Positions 1 through 4,964 of a stretch of DNA of 5,212 nucleotides are shown here, piece by piece. This stretch comes from Acidobacteriota bacterium. GTDB taxonomy: Bacteria > Acidobacteriota > Vicinamibacteria > Vicinamibacterales > Fen-181. The notes under the pieces are model-generated. The model ran no database searches and was not told the DNA's origin. It saw nothing but the letters and a program-made list of their open reading frames with translations. Positions within the stretch are counted from its first letter, which is position 1, and each line of letters starts with the position of its first letter. The DNA lies in assembly GCA_003157675.1 (NCBI GenBank), contig PMKG01000325.1:674-5885 (forward strand). Direction: 5' to 3'. The translations under genes and the position numbers were made by a program.

Positions 1-578
1 GGCTGCGTCACCGACAGCTGCACCGAGCTCTGGTAGGTCGGGTTGAGGATCGCGTTGTTGCTCGTTGTGTCGTTGCGCGTGTTGGCCCACGACACCGAGG
101 CCGTGCCGCCCGAGAACTGCAGCGCCTGGGAGAGCCCGGCCGACCAGGAATAGGTGCCGCTCTCGATGCCGGCCGCGAGGCTCGAGCCGCCGCTCAACTG
201 GGAGGTCGGCTGCGACCGGTTGAAGTTGTCGCCAAAGCTCGACGTCAGCGTCGGGCGGTAGAGCCCGCGCGTCTGCGCGTTGGCCAGGTCCTGGATCTGG
301 GGGTTCAGCCGCCCCACCACCAGGTCGATGTTCGAGTCGAGAGCGCGTTTCACGGCCTCGTCGAGAGTGAGATTCGTCGTCGGGACCGATGCGGCTGGCT
401 GCCCGGATCCCGGCGACGCATTCGACTGGCTCTGCGCCTGGACCTGGGCCCTGGCCTGCGAGAGCAGTTCGGACACTCTCGCTTCGGACACGACCTGGGC
501 CCGCGCCTGGCCGGCGATGGCCGCCATGACAGCTGCCGCGATGCACACGGTTCGAATCGGACTGGGCAACGTCTTCAC
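1..578 (-). CDS. TolC-family outer membrane efflux protein, N-terminal part (runs off left edge)
   Basis: The visible 192 codons encode the N-terminus of an outer membrane efflux channel, the trimeric barrel-plus-tunnel partner of RND or ABC pumps. I chose a GTG start at 578 because a GGAGG ribosome site (586-590) lies 7 nt upstream and because it gives an intact signal peptide: basic MKTLPSPIRT, a hydrophobic stretch CIAAAVMAAIAG, then an ARA|Q cleavage site near residue 27. A Gln/Ser-rich linker (about 45-68) follows, then the family signature LTLDEAVKRALDSNIDL (about 70-86), typical of the first helix of the outer membrane efflux repeat. After it comes YRPTLTSSFGDNFNR and a Ser/Thr/Asn-rich stretch with alternating residues expected of barrel strands. 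It is the last visible gene of the minus-strand run, 49 nt after the spy-like gene. Pump and adaptor genes might follow outside the window. Family assignment is confident; the substrate is unknown. Confidence 0.88.
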   Translation of the reverse strand, partial: MKTLPSPIRTVCIAAAVMAAIAGQARAQVVSEARVSELLSQARAQVQAQSQSNASPGSGQPAASVPTTNLTLDEAVKRALDSNIDLVVGRLNPQIQDLANAQTRGLYRPTLTSSFGDNFNRSQPTSQLSGGSSLAAGIESGTYSWSAGLSQALQFSGGTASVSWANTRNDTTSNNAILNPTYQSSVQLSVTQ

Positions 579-585
579 TGATCTG

Positions 586-590
586 CCTCC
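586..590 (-). promoter_or_regulatory. Ribosome binding site of the tolC-like gene
   Basis: GGAGG on the minus strand, 7 nt before the GTG at 578. It is a near-ideal Shine-Dalgarno match and is the main reason to prefer GTG over the internal ATG at codon 18, which would destroy the signal peptide. Confidence 0.75.
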
Positions 591-627
591 CACGTTCGGG
601 ATTGAAATGAGGGCGTGGTGCGCGAAC

Positions 628-1170
628 CTAGGGGATCTGGCTGCGTTCCGGCGGGCGGCCCGCCCGACGTTCCTGTTCCTGGGTCTTCTGAATCTCCGCC
701 AGCTTGTTCCGCTGGTCGGGCGACAACACCCGCCGCATCCGGAACAGCATCAACGTACGGGCCTTTCCGAGCGTTCCCCGGAGGACCTCGACCTGGTCGG
801 CTTCCTTCAGCAACTGGGTTTCGGTGACGTCGTTGGCGCTGATGAGCTTCGAGAGCTGCTCTTCGCGGCGGCTGAGGTCCTCGGCGGTGCCCTTCATCTT
901 GGTGAAGAACGACTGGAACACGTCCTCGATGCGGGCCGACTGGTCGCCGCTCAGGTGGAGATCGGCCTTGACCTTGTCGTCCTGCCACCACTTGGCCCGC
1001 TGGGGCACCCCGGGCGTTCCACGCCGGCCGTCCGCGCGCTGGTCGTCATGCGCCTGGCTCTGCGCCGGGCGCTGGGGGCTGTGCTGCTGGGCCGACACCG
1101 CCACGGCCGCCGCCGCAAGCACCCCGGCCAGCAGCGCCGCCGACACCTGCCTGATGATCACCGTCGACAC
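628..1170 (-). CDS. Spy/CpxP-like periplasmic protein (LTxxQ / metal-resistance sensor superfamily)
   Basis: A 180-residue exported protein. The N-terminus is a signal peptide (hydrophobic AALLAGVLAAAAVAVSA, likely cleaved VSA|Q near residue 27). A low-complexity Gln/Arg/Asp linker (28-60) follows, then an all-helical region. Two copies of the family motif L-[TS]-x-x-Q are visible: LSGDQ (73-77) and LSPDQ (149-153), spaced as in Spy, CpxP and the CnrX/ZraP group. Between them are charged amphipathic helices (about 78-145). Family members are periplasmic chaperones or metal/envelope-stress sensors. No His-rich metal site like that of CnrX is obvious: His occurs only at 30, 41 and 72, and Met at 92, 141 and 145. 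The GTG start at 1170 follows GAGG at 9 nt. A second GTG at codon 4 (1161) sits 10 nt after AAGGAG and is an equally good start. The gene lies between ispH and the tolC-like gene and has its own candidate ECF promoter. Confidence 0.82.
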   Translation of the reverse strand: MSTVIIRQVSAALLAGVLAAAAVAVSAQQHSPQRPAQSQAHDDQRADGRRGTPGVPQRAKWWQDDKVKADLHLSGDQSARIEDVFQSFFTKMKGTAEDLSRREEQLSKLISANDVTETQLLKEADQVEVLRGTLGKARTLMLFRMRRVLSPDQRNKLAEIQKTQEQERRAGRPPERSQIP

Positions 1171-1183
1171 ACTCCTTCACCTC
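1171..1183 (-). promoter_or_regulatory. Ribosome binding region of the spy-like gene
   Basis: The minus strand reads GAGGTGAAGGAGT directly before the GTG at 1170. GAGG would serve the GTG at 1170, while AAGGAG is only 1 nt from that codon but 10 nt from the GTG at 1161. The true start is therefore ambiguous by three codons. Confidence 0.55.
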
Positions 1184-1190
1184 ACAGCCA

Positions 1191-1220
1191 TTTACGACGA
1201 GGGCCCGGAACGCGTTTACC
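1191..1220 (-). promoter_or_regulatory. Candidate ECF-type promoter upstream of the spy-like gene
   Basis: The minus strand has GGTAAAC (1220-1214), 17 nt, then CGTAAA (1196-1191). This has the look of an ECF promoter (an AAAC-type -35 and a CGTA-type -10). It shares GTAAACG and CGTA with the site upstream of the sigma gene in this window. A start about 7 nt after CGTA would fall near 1186, giving a leader of roughly 16-25 nt before either GTG start. The -35 part overlaps the TAA stop of ispH (1218-1216). This is a motif-based inference. Confidence 0.45.
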
Positions 1221-2394
1221 CGTTCGCCAAGTCCGCGAGCCGCTCCACCACCAGGCCGACGATGTGGTCGGGAGTCGAGGCGCCGGCGGTCATGCCGATG
1301 ACGACCGGACCGGAGGAGGGAAGCCAGCCAGGTTCGACCATCTCGTCCGGGCCGGCGACCGGGCGGTGTCGGATGGTCGCGCCCGAGATCAGGGCCGTCA
1401 CGTCTGCGATGTGATAGGTCGGCAGGCGCCTGGCGCAAATCTTCGCCAGGTTCGTCGTATTGCTGCTGTTATAGCCCCCGATGACCAGCATCAGGTCGAG
1501 CCGGTGAGCGTCGAGCAGGGTGACCACGGCGTCCTGCCGATCCTGCGTCGCGCTGCAGATGGTCTCGAAGGCCCTGAAACGTTCGGCGAGCGAGGCGTCC
1601 CCGTAGCGTGCGGCCATGGCCTGCCGGAACATCTCGGCGATCTCCAGCGACTCGGACATCAGCATCGTGGTCTGGTTGGCCAGACCGATTCTGGCCAGGT
1701 CCCGGTCGGGGTCGAAGCCGGCCGACGCGGCGGGGCCGAACCGCTCGAGGAAGACCCGCCGGTCGCCGCCGCGCTCGATGTAGCCGCACACGGCGGTCGC
1801 CTCGGCGCGGTTCAGGACCACCAGATACCGCCCCCCGGGCTGGTCGGTGGCCTGCGAGGCGGTCGCCTGCGTCTCCTCGTGATGGATCTTGCCGTGGATG
1901 ACCGACGTGAAGCCGTCGGCGGCGTACCGGCGGACGTTCTTCCAGACGTTGAGCACCGACCCGCACGTGGTGTCGACGAGCGTGCATCCCTGGCGCTGGA
2001 GCTCGGCCAGCAGCTCGACCGGCACCCCGAAGGCCGGCAGGATGACCACGTCGCCCGGGCCCGGCGTCGCCGCCGAACAATCCGGTTCCGACAGGAAGCG
2101 GATCCCGAGCCGGCGCAGGTTCTGGTTGACGCTGGGGTTATGGATGATCTCGCCGGTCAGGTACACCGCCTGGTCCGGAAATCGGCGGCGGGCCTGGTAC
2201 GCGTAGTCGATCGCGCGGTCGACCCCGTAGCAGAACCCGAATTCGTGGGCCAGGTGGACGGTCAGCCGGCCGCGTTCGAACCGAAAACCGGCGGCCTTGA
2301 TGTCCTGGACGAGTCCGCTGTGGTAATCGGCGGCCAGCTCGCCGGCCACCTCCGGTCCGAGCGCGAAGCCCTTCCGGAAGATGAGGTCAGCCAT
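1216..2394 (-). CDS. ispH: 4-hydroxy-3-methylbut-2-enyl diphosphate reductase, IspH/LytB, long cyanobacterial/plant type
   Basis: Catalyses the last step of the MEP isoprenoid pathway, reducing HMBPP to IPP and DMAPP with a [4Fe-4S] cluster in the cytoplasm. At 392 residues it is longer than the E. coli type (about 316) and carries the N-terminal extension (FRKGFAL... to about residue 48) of the cyanobacterial/plant form. Diagnostic motifs in order: EFGFCYGVDRA with cluster Cys55; EIIHNPSVN (82-90); VDTTCGSVLNVW with cluster Cys144; IHGKIHHEETQAT (166-178), holding the catalytic His/Glu region; LANQTTML (238-245); ICSATQDRQDA with cluster Cys280; GGYNSSNT (306-313); and GASTPD (371-376). All three cluster cysteines and the substrate-binding SxN and Ser motifs are present. 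Cys144 is followed by Gly, where the better-known forms have Pro. The ATG at 2394 is 15 nt after the anti-sigma stop. No strong ribosome site is seen; a GAGG overlaps that stop at 13 nt. It appears to be a functional enzyme. Confidence 0.96.
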   Translation of the reverse strand: MADLIFRKGFALGPEVAGELAADYHSGLVQDIKAAGFRFERGRLTVHLAHEFGFCYGVDRAIDYAYQARRRFPDQAVYLTGEIIHNPSVNQNLRRLGIRFLSEPDCSAATPGPGDVVILPAFGVPVELLAELQRQGCTLVDTTCGSVLNVWKNVRRYAADGFTSVIHGKIHHEETQATASQATDQPGGRYLVVLNRAEATAVCGYIERGGDRRVFLERFGPAASAGFDPDRDLARIGLANQTTMLMSESLEIAEMFRQAMAARYGDASLAERFRAFETICSATQDRQDAVVTLLDAHRLDLMLVIGGYNSSNTTNLAKICARRLPTYHIADVTALISGATIRHRPVAGPDEMVEPGWLPSSGPVVIGMTAGASTPDHIVGLVVERLADLANG

Positions 2395-2409
2395 GGGGGC
2401 AGGCCGACC

Positions 2410-3045
2410 TCAACGCATGGAGCGGGCCATGACGGCCTCGGGCCGCAGGTGCGGCGTCATCTCGTCGAGCACCGCCAGGGCGGGAATCCGCCGCGTCTGC
2501 ATGGCCGCTTCGATCTCGTTGATGGTCGCTTCGTCGGCCTCGTTCGAGTCGCTCACAACGGGGCTGTCGCTGACGAGCCCGGGCGACACCGGCGTGATCG
2601 GGGCGGTCCGCGCGACGGGCGCCGTCGGGACCGTCCGCATCTTGCCGAACTCGAGCATCCGCCCGGCCATAAAGCCCAGGAGCAGGCAGGCGGCGGCCGC
2701 CGCGGCCACCCAGCGCATGGCCAGCCGGTGGATGACCGGCCGGCCCAGGCGGGTCGACGCGCTGGGGAACGGCACCACGCGGGAGGCGTGAGCCCGGTCC
2801 TCGAGCCGATCCAGGATCTTCGTGCACTGCGCGTCCAAACGCGCCGCGGTGAACACTTCGTCCGCCTCGCTGGCCGCGTCACGCCGCAGCCGCTCGAGCG
2901 GGGCCGTCAGCTCGGTGTATCGCCACGTGCACGTCTCGCATCCGTGGAGGTGCTGCCGCACGGTTCGCCGGTCGCCCTCGCTGGCCTCTTCGTCGCCGAA
3001 GTAGACCGCGATGAGCCGGTCGTCCGCGGGGTGAAAGCGATCCAT
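2410..3045 (-). CDS. Membrane-anchored zinc-finger (ZAS) anti-sigma factor
   Basis: A 211-residue single-pass membrane protein predicted to hold the adjacent ECF sigma factor inactive at the inner membrane. The cytoplasmic N-terminus carries the ZAS-type signature HxxxCxxC as His32-Cys36-Cys39 (QHLHGCETC), with an upstream helix around DRLIAVYFGDEEASEGD. A linker with mixed charge runs to about 105. One transmembrane helix follows at about 110-128 (RWVAAAAAACLLLGFMAG), then a Pro/Thr/Ser-rich periplasmic segment to the C-terminus, which contains no domain I recognise. I chose the ATG at 3045 over the longer open frame. It has GGAGGA 11 nt upstream inside the end of the sigma gene, lies 2 nt after the sigma stop, and begins directly with the domain (MDRFHPADDR). 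The upstream extension only repeats sigma-gene sequence in another frame. The pair is a classic co-transcribed sigma/anti-sigma unit. The sensed signal cannot be read from the sequence. Confidence 0.88.
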   Translation of the reverse strand: MDRFHPADDRLIAVYFGDEEASEGDRRTVRQHLHGCETCTWRYTELTAPLERLRRDAASEADEVFTAARLDAQCTKILDRLEDRAHASRVVPFPSASTRLGRPVIHRLAMRWVAAAAAACLLLGFMAGRMLEFGKMRTVPTAPVARTAPITPVSPGLVSDSPVVSDSNEADEATINEIEAAMQTRRIPALAVLDEMTPHLRPEAVMARSMR

Positions 3046-3047
3046 TT

Positions 3048-3758
3048 TCACAGGTTTCCTCCGAGCAACGAGCGCAACTTGCGAACCGCACGAAACAGGT
3101 GCACGCGCACCGTCGATTCGTTCAGGCCGGTGATCGTGCTGACCTCCCGCGATGAGCACCCCTCGTAGTGACACAGCAGGAAAATCGTCCGCTGCCGTTC
3201 AGGGAGCTTGCCGACGGCGGAGGCGATCTGCGCGCGCCGCTCCCGGAGCAACAGCGCCTCCTCGGGTGACGGGCCGGTCGACGGGACCGATTCCGCCCAC
3301 GCCCGCTCGCCCGGTTCCGCCTCCGGCGCCGAAATGATCCAGCGCGCCCTCCGCCGCCGCGCCTTCTGCCGATCGAGACAGCCGTTGATGAGGATCCGCG
3401 TGAACCAGACCTCGAACGGCAACTCGTCGCGGAACGAGTCGATGTGCGAGAACACCTTGATGAAGGCGTCCTGTACAGCCTCGTCCGCGTCGGCGGCGTC
3501 GCGCAGGAAGTGATACGCGATGCGGGACGCCCGGCGCTGCTGCCGGCGGACCAGGGCCGAAAACCGGTCGCGTGCGGCCGGCAGGTTCCCCTCGCGAATC
3601 AGCCGCTTGACCTCCGCCGCCAGGCGCGACTCGTCGTCAGGGCGCGGGAGATCGGGCAGCGACACCGGGAGCGTCTCTTCCGGCACGTCGGACAGGCCCC
3701 TGTCGGCCGATGCAGTGGGCATTCCTGGATCTCTCGAGTCCTGATCGCGTCCTATCAT
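3048..3758 (-). CDS. ECF-type RNA polymerase sigma factor (sigma-70 family, RpoE-like)
   Basis: Up to 236 residues, with the two-domain layout of extracytoplasmic-function sigma factors. Region 2 spans about 62-136: RIAYHFLRDAADADEAVQDA matches the core-binding and -10-recognition helix, followed by FIKVFSHIDSFRDELPFEVW and FTRILINGCLDRQKARRRR. An acidic linker lies at about 143-168. Region 4 spans about 170-232: LPERQRTIFLLCHYEGCSSR, EVSTITGLNESTVRVHL (helix-turn-helix reading the -35) and RAVRKLRSLL. The first roughly 45 residues are Pro/Asp/Glu-rich and outside the family core. The ATG at 3758 is the longest option but lacks a ribosome site and lies where the predicted transcription start falls. 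ATG at 3722 (codon 13, MPTASADRG, preceded by GAGAGATCCAGGA) may be the real start and gives 224 residues. The stop lies 2 nt before the anti-sigma ATG. It probably directs transcription of its own operon. Confidence 0.93.
   Translation of the reverse strand: MIGRDQDSRDPGMPTASADRGLSDVPEETLPVSLPDLPRPDDESRLAAEVKRLIREGNLPAARDRFSALVRRQQRRASRIAYHFLRDAADADEAVQDAFIKVFSHIDSFRDELPFEVWFTRILINGCLDRQKARRRRARWIISAPEAEPGERAWAESVPSTGPSPEEALLLRERRAQIASAVGKLPERQRTIFLLCHYEGCSSREVSTITGLNESTVRVHLFRAVRKLRSLLGGNL
3057..3062 (-). promoter_or_regulatory. Ribosome binding site of the anti-sigma gene
   Basis: GGAGGA on the minus strand, 11 nt before the ATG at 3045 and inside the last codons of the sigma gene. It fixes the anti-sigma start and suggests translational coupling of the pair. 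Confidence 0.65.
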
Positions 3759-3760
3759 GA

Positions 3761-3789
3761 ACTACGCTGGGCTCGGCAAAACGTTTACA
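3761..3789 (-). promoter_or_regulatory. Candidate autoregulatory ECF promoter upstream of the sigma gene
   Basis: The minus strand reads TGTAAAC (3789-3783), exactly 16 nt, then CGTAGT (3766-3761). This resembles ECF promoters of the AAAC-N16-CGTA type, and a second copy of the key elements stands before the spy-like gene. A start 7 nt after CGTA would be near 3756, which argues for translation from the ATG at 3722. An alternative reading uses the GGAACC just upstream (about 3799-3794) as -35, but its partner at a 16-nt spacing is poor. Confidence 0.5.
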
Positions 3790-3828
3790 GGGGGTTCCCG
3801 AAGTATGCCGGCCCACCCTCGGCCATCT

Positions 3829-3834
3829 ATTGTA
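3829..3834 (-). promoter_or_regulatory. Possible housekeeping -10 element upstream of the sigma operon
   Basis: TACAAT on the minus strand is a 5/6 match to the sigma-70 -10 consensus in a very GC-rich background. It lies about 70 nt upstream of the first sigma start. The best -35 at an 18-nt spacing is CGGACG, a weak match. It could give basal transcription that primes the ECF promoter downstream. Confidence 0.3.
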
Positions 3835-3899
3835 CGGGATTTCGTCAGGAGACGTCCGGCTCGACCGGTGTCGGGCCGCCCGGCTGGCATGTCGCCGAC

Positions 3900-4853
3900 C
3901 TACCGGGGGGCGATGAGCGTGCCGGGGAAGTAGTGAGCGAGGATGGCCTCGGGGCTGTCGCCGCGGGCCGCTCGCGCGATCAGGCCCGCCTCGCACAGGC
4001 CGACACCGTGGCCGTTGCCATGTCCCTCGAACCGGACGGTTCCCCCTCGTTGCACGAGGTCGAACAGCGTGCTCGGCAGCGAAGAAGGCCCGAGGCCGCG
4101 TGCGACGGCCGCCCGGAAGTCGGTGCCCCGGACGACGAGGGGCTGCCGGCCGGTCAGGCGGATCCAGGCGGCGCGACCCGATGAGTCGCGGCGGTCCACG
4201 GCGACCTCTCGCAGGGGGCCGTCCACGGCGATGCCGGTCGAGGTCCGAAGCACCTCGGCGAGGCGGACCAGTGTCACTTCGAGGTGCCACGCCGGGCGTC
4301 GAGGGCACGCATGGTCCGGGGCGGAGACAAGGAAGGGGGGAGAATCGCCCCCCCAGACTTCACCAGGCGTGGTCGTATGGCCCCCGCAATCGGCGTGATA
4401 GGCCGGCTGCACCGGCCGACCGGCGAAGAGCAGCACCTGGCCGGCCGTCCTCGCCGCCGCCTCCCGGCTGAGCCGGCCGATCACGGTCGCGGGCACCGGC
4501 CGGTAGATCTGACAGTGCGTGGTCGAGCAGACGTCGAATCCCTCGGCGGCGTGGCGGCCGACGCTGGCCGCCCCATAGCTCCTGCAGAGGATGGCCTGCA
4601 CGTCGCGCGCGCGGACCGCCGCGGGCGGCGTGAGGTCGAGCGACCCGAGCTCGGCCGCCACACAGCCAGCCACATACTCCTCGATCGCGATGATCTCCAC
4701 CCGCTGGTCGACGCGCACGCGGAGTGAGCCGACCGCCGGTGGGCCCGTGGGGACGGTGATCGGCGGTCGGGCGGGCACGCGATGCGCGCATGCCCCGGCG
4801 AGGAAGGCGCCAAGCGCAAGACCGGCGGCGAGGAAGAAGAGTCGATTCGTCAC
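3900..4853 (-). CDS. SpoIID/LytB-domain protein, probable secreted or anchored peptidoglycan lytic transglycosylase
   Basis: A 317-residue exported protein of the SpoIID family, whose founding member trims peptidoglycan glycan strands during Bacillus engulfment. Homologues are also found in non-sporulating bacteria. I chose the GTG at 4853 because it places a signal peptide at the very N-terminus (MTNRLFFLAAGLALGAFLAG, then Ala-Cys22). The longer frame needs a TTG inside a tandem repeat. Family signatures in order: IEEYVAGCVAAELG (57-70), where Glu68 aligns with the catalytic Glu region; VQAILCRSYGAA (85-96); FDVCSTTHCQIYRP (106-119); YHADCGGHTTTPGEVWG (152-168); and near the C-terminus GHGNGHGVGLCEAG (277-290) and AILAHYFPGTLI (303-314). 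Eight cysteines are present, several beside the family's conserved Cys/His positions, so a metal site or disulfide is plausible. Cys22 might be a lipid anchor, but the preceding AGA is a poor lipobox. No convincing ribosome site is seen. Confidence 0.87.
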   Translation of the reverse strand: MTNRLFFLAAGLALGAFLAGACAHRVPARPPITVPTGPPAVGSLRVRVDQRVEIIAIEEYVAGCVAAELGSLDLTPPAAVRARDVQAILCRSYGAASVGRHAAEGFDVCSTTHCQIYRPVPATVIGRLSREAAARTAGQVLLFAGRPVQPAYHADCGGHTTTPGEVWGGDSPPFLVSAPDHACPRRPAWHLEVTLVRLAEVLRTSTGIAVDGPLREVAVDRRDSSGRAAWIRLTGRQPLVVRGTDFRAAVARGLGPSSLPSTLFDLVQRGGTVRFEGHGNGHGVGLCEAGLIARAARGDSPEAILAHYFPGTLIAPR

Positions 4854-4903
4854 GTGGTCAATCCCGGAGATCCTCGCCCGGCCGGGCTCGCACGTCAACA
4901 GAA

Positions 4904-4938
4904 GGCTCAAGGCTCAAGACTCAAGACTCAGGGCTCAG
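4904..4938. repeat. Heptamer tandem repeat, five units of GRCTCAR
   Basis: Five adjacent 7-nt units read GGCTCAA, GGCTCAA, GACTCAA, GACTCAG and GGCTCAG on the plus strand, varying only at two purine positions (2 and 7), so one strand is A/G variable while the CTCA core is invariant. The run lies wholly between genes, immediately upstream of the gatB start region. Its length is not relevant to any reading frame I accept. Such degenerate heptamers are usually short sequence repeats scattered in a genome. Confidence 0.85.
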
Positions 4939-4952
4939 GCCGTCCCGTCTGT

Positions 4953-4958
4953 TACCAT
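4953..4958 (+). promoter_or_regulatory. Candidate -10 element of gatB, consistent with a leaderless transcript
   Basis: TACCAT (TAnnnT form) ends 6 nt before the gatB ATG at 4965, so transcription would start at or next to the A of the start codon. No Shine-Dalgarno sequence is visible in the 20 nt before the ATG, which fits a leaderless message. No recognisable -35 is seen; the expected place lies in the heptamer repeat. Confidence 0.35.
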
Positions 4959-4964
4959 ACGGCG

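Larger units (their letters stand above)
3759..3899. other. Intergenic gap between the spoIID-like and sigma genes
   Basis: These 141 nt separate two minus-strand genes. They hold the two promoter candidates described separately and, near the spoIID-like stop, two short GC-rich dyads (3872-3882 and 3856-3868). Neither dyad is followed by a T-run, so I do not call a terminator. No small open frame with a ribosome site was found. Confidence 0.5.
4854..4964. other. Divergent intergenic region between the spoIID-like gene and gatB
   Basis: These 111 nt must carry the start signals of two divergent genes. On the minus strand TTGACG (4898-4893) is followed after 17 nt by GAGGAT (4875-4870), a half-match sigma-70 promoter for the spoIID-like gene that would leave a very short leader. 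On the plus side a TACCAT element precedes gatB. The middle is occupied by the heptamer repeat. Confidence 0.4.

Noticed and set aside
1208..1225. Small inverted repeat GAACG / CGTTC around the ispH stop
   Set aside because: Five-base arms with an 8-nt loop and no T-run. It could be an operator over the -35 site, but there is too little to distinguish it from chance.
280..3168. A 962-codon open frame on the plus strand antisense to four genes
   Set aside because: It lies opposite well-supported genes (tolC-like, spy-like, ispH, anti-sigma). Its product is Arg/Gly/His/Pro-rich without recognisable domains, and it is explained by stop-codon scarcity opposite high-GC genes. The length is striking but nothing supports expression.
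3046..3174. Longer anti-sigma start at 3174
   Set aside because: It overlaps 43 codons of the sigma gene, and the extension has no family similarity. The ATG at 3045 has a good ribosome site and starts right at the domain.
3856..3882. Possible terminator after the spoIID-like gene from two GC dyads
   Set aside because: Stems are only 4-5 bp (one has a single-base centre) and no T-run follows on the minus strand. Such dyads are expected by chance at this base composition.
4854..4910. N-terminal extension of the spoIID-like gene from a TTG at 4910
   Set aside because: The TTG lies inside the heptamer repeat, and the extension pushes the signal peptide 19 residues inward. GTG at 4853 gives a normal secretion signal.
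4904..4938. CRISPR array
   Set aside because: The units are 7 nt, directly adjacent and without spacers, so this is a simple tandem repeat.
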